DNA from: Diatrype stigma
Lineage: Eukaryota; Ascomycota; Sordariomycetes; Xylariales; Diatrypaceae
Direction of reading: 5' to 3'
Length of the DNA: 64,000 bases
Assembly: GCA_022225965.2 (NCBI GenBank)
Contig: JAKJXP020000105.1
Location: 7,164-71,163, forward strand
The notes under the pieces are model-generated. The model ran no database searches and was not told the origin of the DNA. It saw nothing but the letters and a program-made list of their open reading frames with translations. Shown here in pieces: positions 1 through 10,742 of this stretch. Numbering within the stretch: the stretch's first letter is position 1; each line of letters begins with the position of its first letter. A program made the translations under genes and the position numbers.

Positions 1-727
1 GATACCTCAGCACGGTGGACCCCCCCCCCCCCCCCCCCAATCTCCTGAGTCAGTGGATAGTAATACGTATCTTCTACAATCATGCAGTTCGTCAACGGCG
101 ACCTCTTAAGTTCTGACTATAGCTGTATGCACTTGATGAAGACCATTACGTGATGTCACCATCAAAACAGATAAGATAATTGAACTCATTTGTTTATTTA
201 ACCTTGTCTAAAGGAGAAAAAGCGCACGCTGAAGGGCGTAATGTCAAAGCCAGCTCGCTAGCTAACTGGCTGGCTACATTGTGTCTGGCAAGTAGGCAGG
301 CTAGGTTGATAGGCAAAATACCCATGGAGGTGCTCTAGCAGATGCAATCAATCAGTGGATGATGATCGATCGAGTGCCCCTCTGCCTTTGATTGCCTCAA
401 CCCTGGCCTGTCCTGATCTGCCTTGCCATGCACCCGTCCATTCCATCCCTTCCATCCATAATGCAGCAAGTAATGAATACGAATACCTCTTTTTGTACAG
501 TGAAAACAATGGTATCGTACCAGCTGCCATCTAGTATTGGGTAAAGCAGACCCTGTCGCCTTCCCTCAAAACGCCGAAACACCATATTCTGTTCGCCTCG
601 TCCCCGTCCCCGGCTCTGCCGTTATGGTATGAAGCGAGCGAGCAGCTCGACAGTACAAAGACATGCTGTTAGGCACACTTCAACTGTAACATAATCCGTG
701 TGCTATGCTATACATATTCGAACGATC
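1..727. other. Intergenic, downstream of HPC2-like gene
   Basis: No gene is supported here. The stretch opens with a run of 19 C (20-38). The remainder is unremarkable mixed sequence that would include the 3' UTR of the minus-strand gene ending at 728. Short open frames on both strands have no recognisable protein features. Confidence 0.6.
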
Positions 728-2710
728 CTACAAGCCAGCGAAAGGGGGGCTGCCGGGATGAAGAACGTTGTAGGATCCGCCACCGTTAGTCGACTTCAGA
801 TATGCGGCTTCGCGTTCCGCCTTCTCGCGGTTCATCTGCTCCTTATCGGCCTTGGTCATGCGGGGTTTGCGCACCGCACCGCCTCGGGAGCCAGGTCCGC
901 CTCCGCGACCGCGGCCTGTGCCCGTCGCTGCACCGCGGCTGCCGCCACGGCCACCTCGAGAGCCACGTCCTCGCTTGGGGGCATCACCACTGTAATCTGT
1001 TAGTGCACGAAAGGGACTATGGGCTTGAAAAACATACCGTCCAGCCTCTGGCTTCTCAACCTCCGGCACTAGGGGGCCAGAGTAAACAAAGAAGCCATCA
1101 CGACTCGCCGCAGCTTGCTCCTCCCATAAAAGCTCGGAATCATCAACAAAATCATCCTCTTTGTCGTATTCGTCCTCCTTGAAGTGTCGCTTCTTCTTCG
1201 CCGGCTTGCCATCTGGCTTGTCTGCTCCACTCAAGCCACCCATCTCGACATTGGAATCCTCGTTATCCGACTCGTCAACCGACATCTCATCTCCCTCCCG
1301 ACCCGAGTCATTCTGAGCCAATGCGGCAGACGCGGCAGCAATGCGAGCCTTGCGGGCTCTTTGTTCGGCCTGGCGCGGGTGAAGCGCCTCCCATCCATAC
1401 TGTTCCTCGGCCATGCGCATGAAATTCACATACTTGTTCGTTTCACCATTCAGAGCTATGTTTAATATGATAGAAGGCGTATTGATCTCCGAGCCCGGCT
1501 CGGCTTTGCCGAAGTCGAGAATCGAGCGGTCCGATCCAGGCATTGGTATTATCGAGTCCTTCGTGGCGGTAATACGTGGTGAAGAGGATGCCGTGCTTTG
1601 AACCTTGGGCGGTGTTCGCTTAGGGCCAGCAGCACCAATAGTGGTAATCGAACTCGGCCGGATTTCGATCTTGGATGCCGCCGCCGACGAAATCGTAGGG
1701 AGCGGGGCTGGCTTCTTTATCTCTGAAGAGGTTTTCTTTACCTCAGCAGACGTGGGCGCCTTCGGCGGTGCCTTGGGTGGAGGGGGAGGCGGGAACTCCT
1801 TGCGCAAGGGGTTCGGTGACGTAGGCATCGAGATGGATTCCTTGGGCTTGCGCAGTTGTGACTGAGATTGCTGTATATTTTGCGCGAACGAGGTGTGTGA
1901 GTGAGAAGGGCTGATCATGTTCTGTACAGGAGGATCCACGAGGCTCGCGATGGAGGGAGATGCGCTGGGTCGGTTGACGACGCTTGTGGGCGCATGCGGA
2001 GATCCCATAGGGTTGGAATAGCTATGGGTCACCATGGTTTCCCTGACGGGGTCATAATTAGAAGACCGGATAGGATCGTAGTTCGTCCCACTGGTCCGCG
2101 AAGGGGCGGTAGGGCGTAACGGCTGGGCTTGCGGTTGCTGGGGTTCGGGGTCGGCGTTGAGGATCTTGGACATGGACTCGGGGATAGATTCCCGTTTTGG
2201 AACCTTGTGTGAAATCGGCTCCAACCGACCCTGGGGGGAAGCCATATCTGTGAGCTTGGATTGCCGCGATCCCGCGCCCGCACCCGCACCGGGGCCACCG
2301 CCGACACTGACAGCCCGTGAGACAGCCCGCGATTTCGCTTCGCTCGCCTCTTCGTTGGCCGTAGATGCATTTTTCCGTTTTCGGGGAACGGAGGGTGCAT
2401 TGGGGTCCTTGGGCTTCCGCTGACGCTTTACCTTCTCTCCCTCTTCACCAGGCTGTGTACTGCTTCGTTTAGCTATTCTGGATCCTGGCTTGGGTCCGGG
2501 TTTTCTGCGAGGCAAGCCATCCTTCGTAAGCATAGGCTGGCCTAGCCCATCATATCGAATGGTTGTTGGGTCGACCACGATCTCGTCTCCTTCACCACCG
2601 GCCCGGACCCGGTTGTAGCCATTCGGCGAGGTAGGTCCAGAGAGGACGGAGGGCGGGTCTGACAGGTCCGGAGACGAACTGTACCGCATCGAGATATTGT
2701 TGGAGGCCAT
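728..2710 (-). CDS. HPC2: HPC2/ubinuclein-like HIR histone chaperone subunit
   Basis: Nuclear protein of the HIR (HIRA) complex, which deposits H3-H4 independently of replication and represses histone genes in yeast. The model has two exons, complement 1038-2710 and 728-989, giving 644 aa. The 48-nt intron (GTATGT donor, CTAAC branch site, ACAG acceptor) keeps frame whether or not it is removed. An HPC2-type core lies around residues 505-560, with the acidic stretch FKEDEYDKEDDFVDDSELLW followed by FFVYSGPL. The N-terminus has an AT-hook-like RKPGPKPG and many basic, Ser/Pro-rich low-complexity tracts. The C-terminus has an RGG/GRG run and a conserved basic KPRMTKADKEQ segment. Family identity rests on the core motif. 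The rest is disordered, as is usual in this family. A large intergenic region separates it from the divergent RPAP1 gene. Confidence 0.8.
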   Translation of the reverse strand: MASNNISMRYSSSPDLSDPPSVLSGPTSPNGYNRVRAGGEGDEIVVDPTTIRYDGLGQPMLTKDGLPRRKPGPKPGSRIAKRSSTQPGEEGEKVKRQRKPKDPNAPSVPRKRKNASTANEEASEAKSRAVSRAVSVGGGPGAGAGAGSRQSKLTDMASPQGRLEPISHKVPKRESIPESMSKILNADPEPQQPQAQPLRPTAPSRTSGTNYDPIRSSNYDPVRETMVTHSYSNPMGSPHAPTSVVNRPSASPSIASLVDPPVQNMISPSHSHTSFAQNIQQSQSQLRKPKESISMPTSPNPLRKEFPPPPPPKAPPKAPTSAEVKKTSSEIKKPAPLPTISSAAASKIEIRPSSITTIGAAGPKRTPPKVQSTASSSPRITATKDSIIPMPGSDRSILDFGKAEPGSEINTPSIILNIALNGETNKYVNFMRMAEEQYGWEALHPRQAEQRARKARIAAASAALAQNDSGREGDEMSVDESDNEDSNVEMGGLSGADKPDGKPAKKKRHFKEDEYDKEDDFVDDSELLWEEQAAASRDGFFVYSGPLVPEVEKPEAGRYVFQAHSPFRALTDYSGDAPKRGRGSRGGRGGSRGAATGTGRGRGGGPGSRGGAVRKPRMTKADKEQMNREKAEREAAYLKSTNGGGSYNVLHPGSPPFAGL

Positions 2711-2990
2711 GATGACCGATATGCAATTTGTGATATGTGATATGCACCAAGTAGCAAGTACCTAAGTAGCAGGTACCCAGGTAATAAGAGAACCGCAGGG
2801 AGCTGATTGGCAGCTGCAACCTGGAGTGCAGAAGGTGCAGGAAGTGCAGAAAGTGCAGGAGGTCCAAGCGCCGGTTGCGATCAACCTGCAATTGGCGAAT
2901 TACCCGACCTTCCCTTAATTACCTTCACCGATAGCCTGTGGCGTGCCGTGCAGTGCAGTAAGTGTGAAGTGCTGCGCTGTGGTGTGCTTT

Positions 2991-3019
2991 GCGTTTTGCG
3001 TTTTGCGTTTTGCGTTTCG
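2991..3019. repeat. Tandem TTTTGCG repeat
   Basis: About four copies of a 7-nt unit lie upstream of the HPC2-like gene. This is simple sequence with no visible coding role. Confidence 0.8.
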
Positions 3020-4590
3020 CGTGCCGTATTGTACTGGCTGTGGGTGCTGTAAGTGCGTGCTATTGCGCTGTGTGTCACCACCACCACTACTGCCCCCAGA
3101 GTGCAGAGTGCAAAGTGCCCAGAAATCCCCAGAGCTAAGAAAAGTTGCAAAGTGATGTGATGCACATGCACTGCAAATGGTCTCAGATTAAGAATAGGAT
3201 TTAGGTACCAACAACGGGGCGCATGAATTAAAACACCCCCTGAATGCGACGCCGGAAACAATAGTAATAACTTAAATCAAGTTGCACCAAGTGACGAAGT
3301 GAAGTGAGTGAGTGATCTTGTGGCTCGTTGCTGACTTGGTTGTTTCGGAAACCTCCCTCAGGTACGGAGTATCCAATAAGGAATAATGAATGATGGTACC
3401 TGATGGTACGGACGGACGTCAAGGCTTGGTTGGAGGGTGCAACACCAAGTTTTGTGGGGCTGCGAATATATGCACCTGTTAATTCGGGCTCAGGTGGTTC
3501 GGGTTCAGGTGGTTGAGGTGTGGTGCAGCGCCCGTGCAAGTGAATTAATTGCAGCGAGCGAATGTCGGCGGCGGGAATGTCGGGGGTGGCCGATTGTGCC
3601 GATGTGCGTGGATGGAATGGGTGGTTGATTATAGTTCCAGTAACGTGACTGGATAGTTGCGCTGGATCGTGGTTCGTGCGTGGGGTCCGAATCTGAATGC
3701 CCTCATGAGAAACGCGGGTGTGCCTGGGTTGGGGACGGGAATCTGTTTTCGTCGCGGGAAAAAGGCGGATTAAGAGGGCTAATGCTGCCTAGTAATTACG
3801 GCTTCTAGTGCATCAGACCGCGATGCATCGGAATCTCCAGAAAGAAAAGTCGAAAAGCGCTGCGAAATGATGGGTTTCGATGGAATTGTCGGTCAACACC
3901 ACGTTGGCTGTTGCGAAAAAAGGTGAAAGGAAGGGAGAGAAACGAGGTTCGTAGAGAATTACGAGAAGGATGGGGATGACTACGTTTTGGAGAAATTGGG
4001 TATTACTCTGGAATAAGGCGGATGAGCGAGAGAAAAAACGGGGCTCTGACCACCGGGAATCTGTCAGGAAAGAGTTTAAGAGATGCGAGATGCGTGATGC
4101 GTGCGGGATGCGGGATGAGGGATGCGAGGGAAATATTATGTGCAAAGGGAAAAAACGAGAAGAGAATTAGACAACCGCCTGACTGACTAGGTAAGGGTAG
4201 GTAGGGGGGAGAACAATTGGGAACTGGGAACGGGATACGGGAAGGCAACAATCCATCAGGGCGACATGGGGGAAACTAGTCGATGGCCAGCTAGAAAGTC
4301 ATCCGTCGGGGAATTTGGGCCATGGATGGATGGCAATGGCATGGGGGTCTTCTATCGGGGGGTAGGAATGACGATGATAGAGGCATCGAAAGAACCAAAG
4401 AGGAACTTGGGCCATGGGACCAAGGGCCCCGCCTCAGACGCGAAGGCAGACGGGAATTGGGAACATGGCATCGCCCATGGACCATGGACCACGGCCCATA
4501 AGACCATAGCCCAGGGGAACAGGAATCAACACGAACCACGGGCAGGGGAGCGGCAGACCGGAAGAATCAAGCTCAAGCAGGTGAGAGAGG

Positions 4591-4624
4591 CAGACAGACA
4601 GACAGACAGACTGACTGACTGACT
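4591..4624. repeat. (CAGA)n followed by (CTGA)n
   Basis: Two adjoining tetranucleotide microsatellites in the gene-free region. A CATGG pentanucleotide array follows at 4881-4904. Confidence 0.8.
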
Positions 4625-7222
4625 GCCTGCCAGCCAGCAGACTGATGAGACTACGAGCTGGAGACTATGAGACGGCGAGACTACGAGACTACAAGACTAC
4701 CCGACCTCTAGGATAGAGCTAGCCGGAGCCAACGAGCGAACGAGCGAATACGCAGAGGGAAAGGAAAAATAAGGTACGGTAAGGTATTACTATTGTACAT
4801 CCATGATGGAAAGACGTCAACCAACCGGCAAAAGCATATACATACATACAGCAGGCGGACAGACAGACATGGCAAGGCGGCATGGCATGGCATGGCATGG
4901 CATGATAGGTCAGGATGGGACAGGATAGCAGCTCGCACAATCAAGCTCCTGCACTGCAGGCACGCAAGTAGGCAGGGCTAGTTCGCTAGCCGGCCACTGC
5001 TGCTGCAAGATCGTCGTCACCGGGACCTCTTCTTCGTGGATGAGCTGACAGGCTAATTAACGACCAGCAGCTAACACACACACGATCTGGAGCGCGTTGT
5101 GGCTGGTGACGGTGATGGTGACGGTGACTCGCGACTGCAGGTGGCCGGCACTGGGTTCGGCACTGTAGACAGGCAGTAGGGAGGTACCTATAGAGTGTAC
5201 AAGTAGGTAATAGGCGGAGTGTGCAGCCCGGGTGGTTAGGTTGGCTAGGTGGTTAGGTGCAGGTGGTGTATATACATGGCGCAGTGCGTTGAGCAGGATG
5301 GGTTTACTAATACTATAATTAATGAAGGGGAACCTTCGAACACGATTACCTAAATCTGATAGGGGGAGCTTGTCAACCTCGGACCGTGCTCTGGAATGGG
5401 ACCGAGCGATGGGATTGGACAGCTCTGGTAGGTACATGTGTACATGTAGCAGTAGTGTGAGGCGTGGCCGTGTGGGGAAGGACAGAAACAACGGAACTTG
5501 GAACATTGACAATATGCAGGGCTAAACTATACCGGAAACCGAAGAACAGGAAGGACAGGCCCCAGCATGTACATGTATGTAGATATGTATGCTGTATGTA
5601 TGCTGTGCCAGGTATGTAGTTAGGCGCTATCACTGTACTTGTACATACAAGCTACGTAGCGTAGGGCCCGGTGTGACCCAGACAGTCCAGCTTAATGCAC
5701 GATAGCCGCGTGAGGTCGACAGGGGTGCGTGGTACAAGTGGATATCGAAGTGGGCTCGGCACCCAGATCGGCTAAGTCCCGTTTGGGAGCCGGTGATCCA
5801 ATGCATCAATTGCACGGAATTGCTACCGGACGATTAAACTATAGTCTTGCCAATTGCCAGAGTATATCACAACATGGGATATCTCGTACATATACTTTAA
5901 ATATAGCCTATCCCTTGAATGAGACGAACCCATGGAACTCTATATGCTTGTCTGATACCCCAAGTTACGATCCAGCTATTAGGTAGGTGGACGCATCCTG
6001 TGTTGGTCCCACGTCGCATGCTTGCAAACCTCGAATGACCTTATCAATGGTGGCTTAACTAGTGAATAATTGAGTAATTCGTACTAGCGGTCTGGAACTG
6101 CACTTAGGTCTAGCTTGGCTTTCACATCTACCAAAAGACAACATGAACGTACCTAGCTAGGCATTGCATTTACCTAGGTACTCTTTCCGGAAAGTAATAT
6201 ATTATCAAGTATATACTATATTGATTTGCAGATATTACTTACTTTCCAGTATTGTGGTGTACTGCGAAATGCCTGAACTGGATTCCGACAAAGTTATGCG
6301 GCCAGGCAAATGCGGAATGGCATAATTAATAAACCTGTAAGGTCATTAGCACAATGCATGGTGGCCTACTATACTTAACGACAGAGACAGTCACATCCCT
6401 ACCTACTTCTTTCCGACTTGAAACATAAAGACATTAACCTCAAAGTTACCGGAGTAGGTTAGTTAATGGTTTTGTGCAAAGAATTGTAATTCAGTGTTTC
6501 AGCTCCGATTAATATGAAACCTCAGCTTATGCTGTATTTGCTCATAGTTTAGACGAGCGCTTATTCGCGTATTCGGCCGCTGGGACAAGCCGCGGCAAAT
6601 GGTAGGTACGGAGGTACTTATCAACTAGTGCCTGGAATTCCTGGACCCACTCGCGGCTGGAAATTCTGGAACAAAGGTCTCACACTCTGTTCCCTTTGGG
6701 GTCTGCAGGCGCAGAAAGGGACATCTAGCCGAGATAGATTTGCACTAATGCACAGTGCTAATCTTAGCCTACCAGGTAGCCTAGCAGCTTTCCCACCTGA
6801 TGGCTGATTGGATGACCAGTGATATGACAGTACCTAGGTACCTCCCCATCTACTTTTAACTTTAACCTTTTCGTGCAATTGCCTGAGCTGGAGGGGGAGT
6901 GTATGTAAGTACATACAAGTGGTCCAACGGAAATGGTCCATGCGCCAACTGATAGGAGGCCTTATCACCATCAGCCGGGCCGACATGATCTGATAACGCT
7001 GAATCCGAATTGCCAAAGCATCGTCCCAGGCAATTAATTGTCATACGTCCATAGACAACCATGATTTTACGACCGTCATGATTCTATGATCTTCAAGATT
7101 TCAGCCGCTGCAACTTATAACACTACGCAACTTTTCCCAGAGGCTGCAATTGCCGTGGGCCACAATATTCCCTGCCTCAAGAACACGAACACAAAGAACC
7201 ACTCTCGACTCCTCCGCACACC

Positions 7223-8668
7223 ATGAATTCTGCCTTTCTAATCACGGATATCAAGGAGAAGGAAACGACCGAGCCTAAAGCTCCGAGCTTTCCGCAGATC
7301 AAGTCAACTGGCACTGGATTTCCTGAGCACAAAAAGCGCACACGAATATCTGCCTTCAAGCAGAAGCGACAAGGGCAAGAGACGAAACCACAAGTGCCGA
7401 CTACAAGTACAACCACATCTACAACCACAACTTCCTCGAAAGATAACCCCTCGTCCCCGCCAAACAATGGCGCGCAACCACCACCAGCTCCGTCAAGTGC
7501 GGACGAAAGCATCGAGGCGAGAGACCGCCGCAGAATAGATCGCGAGAACAGCGAGCGGCTGGGCTCCATGTCGCCAGAAGAGGTCGAGGCGGCACGGCAG
7601 GAACTTTTCAGCAGCCTAGACTCGGCGACACTATCACGGTTACTGAAGCGTGCTAATCTAGATGAGTCCAACGGGCCTTCGCCCTTTGACCAACCCTCAC
7701 AAAATCCACAGCAACCGGAACTACAGCCACAGCAAACGCAATCTTCCACTTCGGATATACGGGTAGAGGACGCCTCAACAAAGCCTCATAGCAGTTCAAC
7801 ACCGAGTCTCAGAGCTACAGTCGAAGACGAATCAGAACCAGAATCAGAAGAAACTAAATCCACGGCGACTGCTACTAAGAAACGAGTCCATTTCGAATCC
7901 CCAGAACCCCCAACAGAGGACAAGACAGAACCACGGGCAGCCGCAGCCGCAGCATCACAAATCGACGACACCGCGCCCCCCGTCCCACAGGCCGAGCACA
8001 TCCTACACCCAACCGAACCCAGCATCACGCGACCGCACTGGCCGCACCCGCCCCAGCCCGACACCGACGGCAGCGGCATCCCCGACCCCTCGGATCCAGA
8101 CTTCCTCGAGAAGCTGCACCAGAAGTACTTCCCGTCGCTGCCCGCCGACCCCTCCAAGCTGGCGTGGATGGCGCCGATCCCCACGGCCAACAGCGCCGCG
8201 GACCTGGACTCGCCGTACCACCCGAACCAGCCGTCGGTGGCGGCGGCGGCGCTGCGCTTCGACTTCCGCGGCGCGCTGCTGCCGCCGCGCATCGCGCGCG
8301 CGATCCCCGTCACGAAGGGCCTGCACCACCACGGCGAGGCGCCCGAGGCCGCCGGCTACACGATCCCCGAGCTGGCGCGCCTGGCGCGCAGCGCCGTGCC
8401 CGGCCAGCGCTGCGTCGCCTACCAGACCGCCGGCCGCATCCTGTACCGCCTGGGCCGCGGCGAGTTCGGCCGCCCCGGCGTCGACAACATGGCCGACGGC
8501 ATCTGGGCGCTCGTCCAGGAGGGCGCGCTGCTCCGCAGCCTGAAGGACGAGGCGAGCTTGGAGGAGGGCAGGGGCGGGTTCCATCGCAGTGCGAGGGCGT
8601 TTGCCGTCGAGGCTGTTTGGCTGTTTGAGAAGGGCGGGTGGGGGGAGAGGGTTAGGAGGGGGAAGTGA
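7223..8668 (+). CDS. RBA50: RPAP1 / Rba50-like RNA polymerase II-associated protein
   Basis: Rba50/RPAP1 helps assemble RNA polymerase II and bring it into the nucleus. The gene is a single exon of 481 aa. An RPAP1_N-type helix pair lies near residues 99-145 (RRRIDRENSERLGSMSPEEV, then a QELFSSLD segment). An RPAP1_C-type block lies near residues 345-410, containing FDFRGALLPP and the motif TIPELARLARSAVPGQRC. The linker is acidic, Ser/Thr/Gln-rich and probably disordered. The length is close to yeast Rba50 rather than the much longer metazoan RPAP1, which has extra C-terminal repeats. The ATG follows a CACC context (ACACC-ATG), and no upstream in-frame start improves the model. The 3' half is markedly GC-rich, which creates long spurious open frames on the other strand. 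Confidence 0.85.
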   Translation: MNSAFLITDIKEKETTEPKAPSFPQIKSTGTGFPEHKKRTRISAFKQKRQGQETKPQVPTTSTTTSTTTTSSKDNPSSPPNNGAQPPPAPSSADESIEARDRRRIDRENSERLGSMSPEEVEAARQELFSSLDSATLSRLLKRANLDESNGPSPFDQPSQNPQQPELQPQQTQSSTSDIRVEDASTKPHSSSTPSLRATVEDESEPESEETKSTATATKKRVHFESPEPPTEDKTEPRAAAAAASQIDDTAPPVPQAEHILHPTEPSITRPHWPHPPQPDTDGSGIPDPSDPDFLEKLHQKYFPSLPADPSKLAWMAPIPTANSAADLDSPYHPNQPSVAAAALRFDFRGALLPPRIARAIPVTKGLHHHGEAPEAAGYTIPELARLARSAVPGQRCVAYQTAGRILYRLGRGEFGRPGVDNMADGIWALVQEGALLRSLKDEASLEEGRGGFHRSARAFAVEAVWLFEKGGWGERVRRGK

Positions 8669-9384
8669 GGGAGTGAGCGAGGATGTGATGTGAGAAGTTG
8701 GGAAGTGAGGATATGAGAGGAGAGGAGGGGGGGTGGAATGAGTACAGGCAGACAGGCAGGCAGGCATCGCGAATGGCTTGCTTTGGTTATGAGCTCACTG
8801 GCGCTGCCTTGTGGTTTCGTTCCTGGTCACCACACAGAATTATCATTGGGCGACCTTCTGACTTGTCTCTTTATATATACTTACTACATATTTCCAAACT
8901 CACAAAGTGAGCCGGTTGGGTTAAACTCGACGATGAGGGACGATGGTTGGCACATGAGGGAAGAGAAATCAAATTGCCAAGAAAGAGAGCGATAGCGCGC
9001 GCGAACGAATGAATGAATCAATGAATGAAACAAACCAACAAACGAGTTCAGCCTTGGATAATCATCTGGTATCAATCGGATGGAACACTGAATTGCATAC
9101 CTATCTATCTATTTACCTAGACTGGGTACCTACCTACCAAGTCCAAGTCCAAAGAGCCTCTTTTGCTAGCCGCCGTGTTGGGTGTATGATTAAGATTTAT
9201 GTATGATGGAACAGAACAGAATGTACGCGTGTTCTTGTTTCGTTTGCTTGTGCGGCATTACCTACCAAATTTTCTATCCTTTTGCGTAAGGTCGTGTGTG
9301 TGTCGTGGCTATATTCATATGGCAAAAGTACTTAGGTAGATAGTTATGTATGTAGGTAGGGAGATTGGCAAGGTAACTCTAGTT

Positions 9385-9408
9385 AGCCAGCCAGCCAGCC
9401 AGCCAGCC
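9385..9408. repeat. (GCCA)n microsatellite
   Basis: About six perfect tetranucleotide copies in the convergent intergenic region. Confidence 0.85.
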
Positions 9409-9660
9409 GTGGGTGCAAGAAGGAAGCTATTCGAGTACAGGTGGGAAGTAGGTAGGATGAGGCACGGCGGCTCAGCGGCAACAACAACGAAGAAAGGGGA
9501 ACGAGAACGAGCGGGAGAGCAGAATGCCCCCATACTCCCACCCTCCATCTTTTCCCCGTACGAGCAACGGCGAGAGGGGAAAGGGGGACAAGATATAAAA
9601 GATAAAAAGAATAAAAAATCCTTTGCTGGATGGACTATAATAACACGGCCAAGAAATAGC

Positions 9661-9697
9661 ATGACATGACATGACATGACATAACCCCCCCCCCCCC
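9661..9697. repeat. (ATGAC)n array next to a C13 tract
   Basis: Four copies of a 5-nt unit (9661-9682) are followed almost directly by 13 consecutive C (9685-9697) and a pyrimidine-rich stretch. No gene is affected. Confidence 0.8.
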
Positions 9698-10742
9698 TTT
9701 TCTTTCCTTCTTTGTTTTGCCCGCCTATGTTTTGTGTGTTGTCGTTGCGTTACGCTGTCCCATGCATGTTGTGCTGTGCTCGTGCCACAGCTGTTATTGC
9801 TGCTTCATGCTTTTCTGCTGCCCTGCCCTGCCCTCTCTTCGTCTGCCCCCCTGTCCCCTTTATTATCCGCCGGCTTGCTGCCACTGCTGCTGCCGCTACG
9901 ACTTGGTGGAAGGAATTCCACACACATATGGACGAGCACACTCACACGAACACGCACACAGATAGATATATCGACCAACAGCATCTTCATCCTCTTCATG
10001 TTGTTCTTCATCTTCCTCTACCTTCTCCTCCCCCTTCTCCTTCTCCGTCCCCTAGTCGTTATCTTCTCTTTCCTCTCCTTCTCTTCTCTCCTCTTGCGAC
10101 ACTCTTGGCCATGGCCTATCTTGCCCAGCATCGCATCGCATCCGCCTTGCCCCGACTTATATCAACCACCCCGACCTCGTCGTACCTCACACCTTCCCTC
10201 CCCCGAAAATAAAAACGACACAAGAAAAAAACAGAAGCCAGACCACACCCGAGCTCCTAGGGTTTGATCATCATCAAATGCCAAACTTTTATTTGCCAGC
10301 CTGCCTGCCATCCCCCCCTTCGTTGCCAGCCAGCCAGCCCAGCCAAGTCCAGCCAACAAACCCTGCCCATTCGCGAAACAAGGTCGAGTGAGTGAGTGGT
10401 TCGTGGGTCGTGGTCAGTTATGTACGTAGGTCGGCTTAGTTTTAGCTGGTCCTGGTCCTGGTTCGCGTTGTTCATGCCCTTCCTCCCCTCCCCGTCCACC
10501 CTTCTATTTTCCCTCCCAGTGCGTGATGAGAATCCAAAATAAAAAGAACAACAAAGCACGCCCTCCCCCCTCGCGCGATTATCTGTGTATAAGTAATAGT
10601 ATGGGTAGTAGTAGTAGTAGTCGTAGTAATAGTAGTTTTGAGACGTCAGATCGAAGTTTTTGTTGTTGAAAGGGAAGTTGGGAGGGAGAACTGGTTGTTG
10701 AGAGGGTTCGTAAAAAATTAGGTAACAGATTTCGAAAGTCTC

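Larger units (their letters stand above)
2711..7222. other. 4.5-kb gene-free region between two divergent genes
   Basis: This is the shared upstream region of the HPC2-like (-) and RPAP1-like (+) genes. I find no convincing coding sequence. It is rich in simple repeats: TGCAG/AGTGCAG words (2825-2860), a TTTTGCG repeat (2991-3019), CAGA then CTGA repeats (4591-4624) and a CATGG repeat (4881-4904). Two perfect copies of the palindrome TACCTAGGTA lie at 6171-6180 and 6831-6840. It probably holds long 5' UTRs and promoters, and a non-coding transcript cannot be excluded. Confidence 0.5.
8669..10742. other. Convergent intergenic region with simple repeats
   Basis: The region separates the 3' ends of the RPAP1-like (+) and VPS74 (-) genes, so it should hold both 3' UTRs. 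Visible tracts are (GCCA)n at 9385-9408, (ATGAC)n at 9661-9682, C13 at 9685-9697, a long pyrimidine-rich stretch at 9990-10110 and (GTA)n at 10605-10635. No gene is supported. Confidence 0.55.

Noticed and set aside
8003..8767. Minus-strand open frame of 254 codons opposite the RPAP1-like gene
   Set aside because: Arises from the GC-rich coding strand. Composition is Arg/Ala/Val-rich with no motif.
9385..9408. CRISPR-like or structured repeat array
   Set aside because: A plain tetranucleotide microsatellite in a eukaryotic genome, with no spacers.
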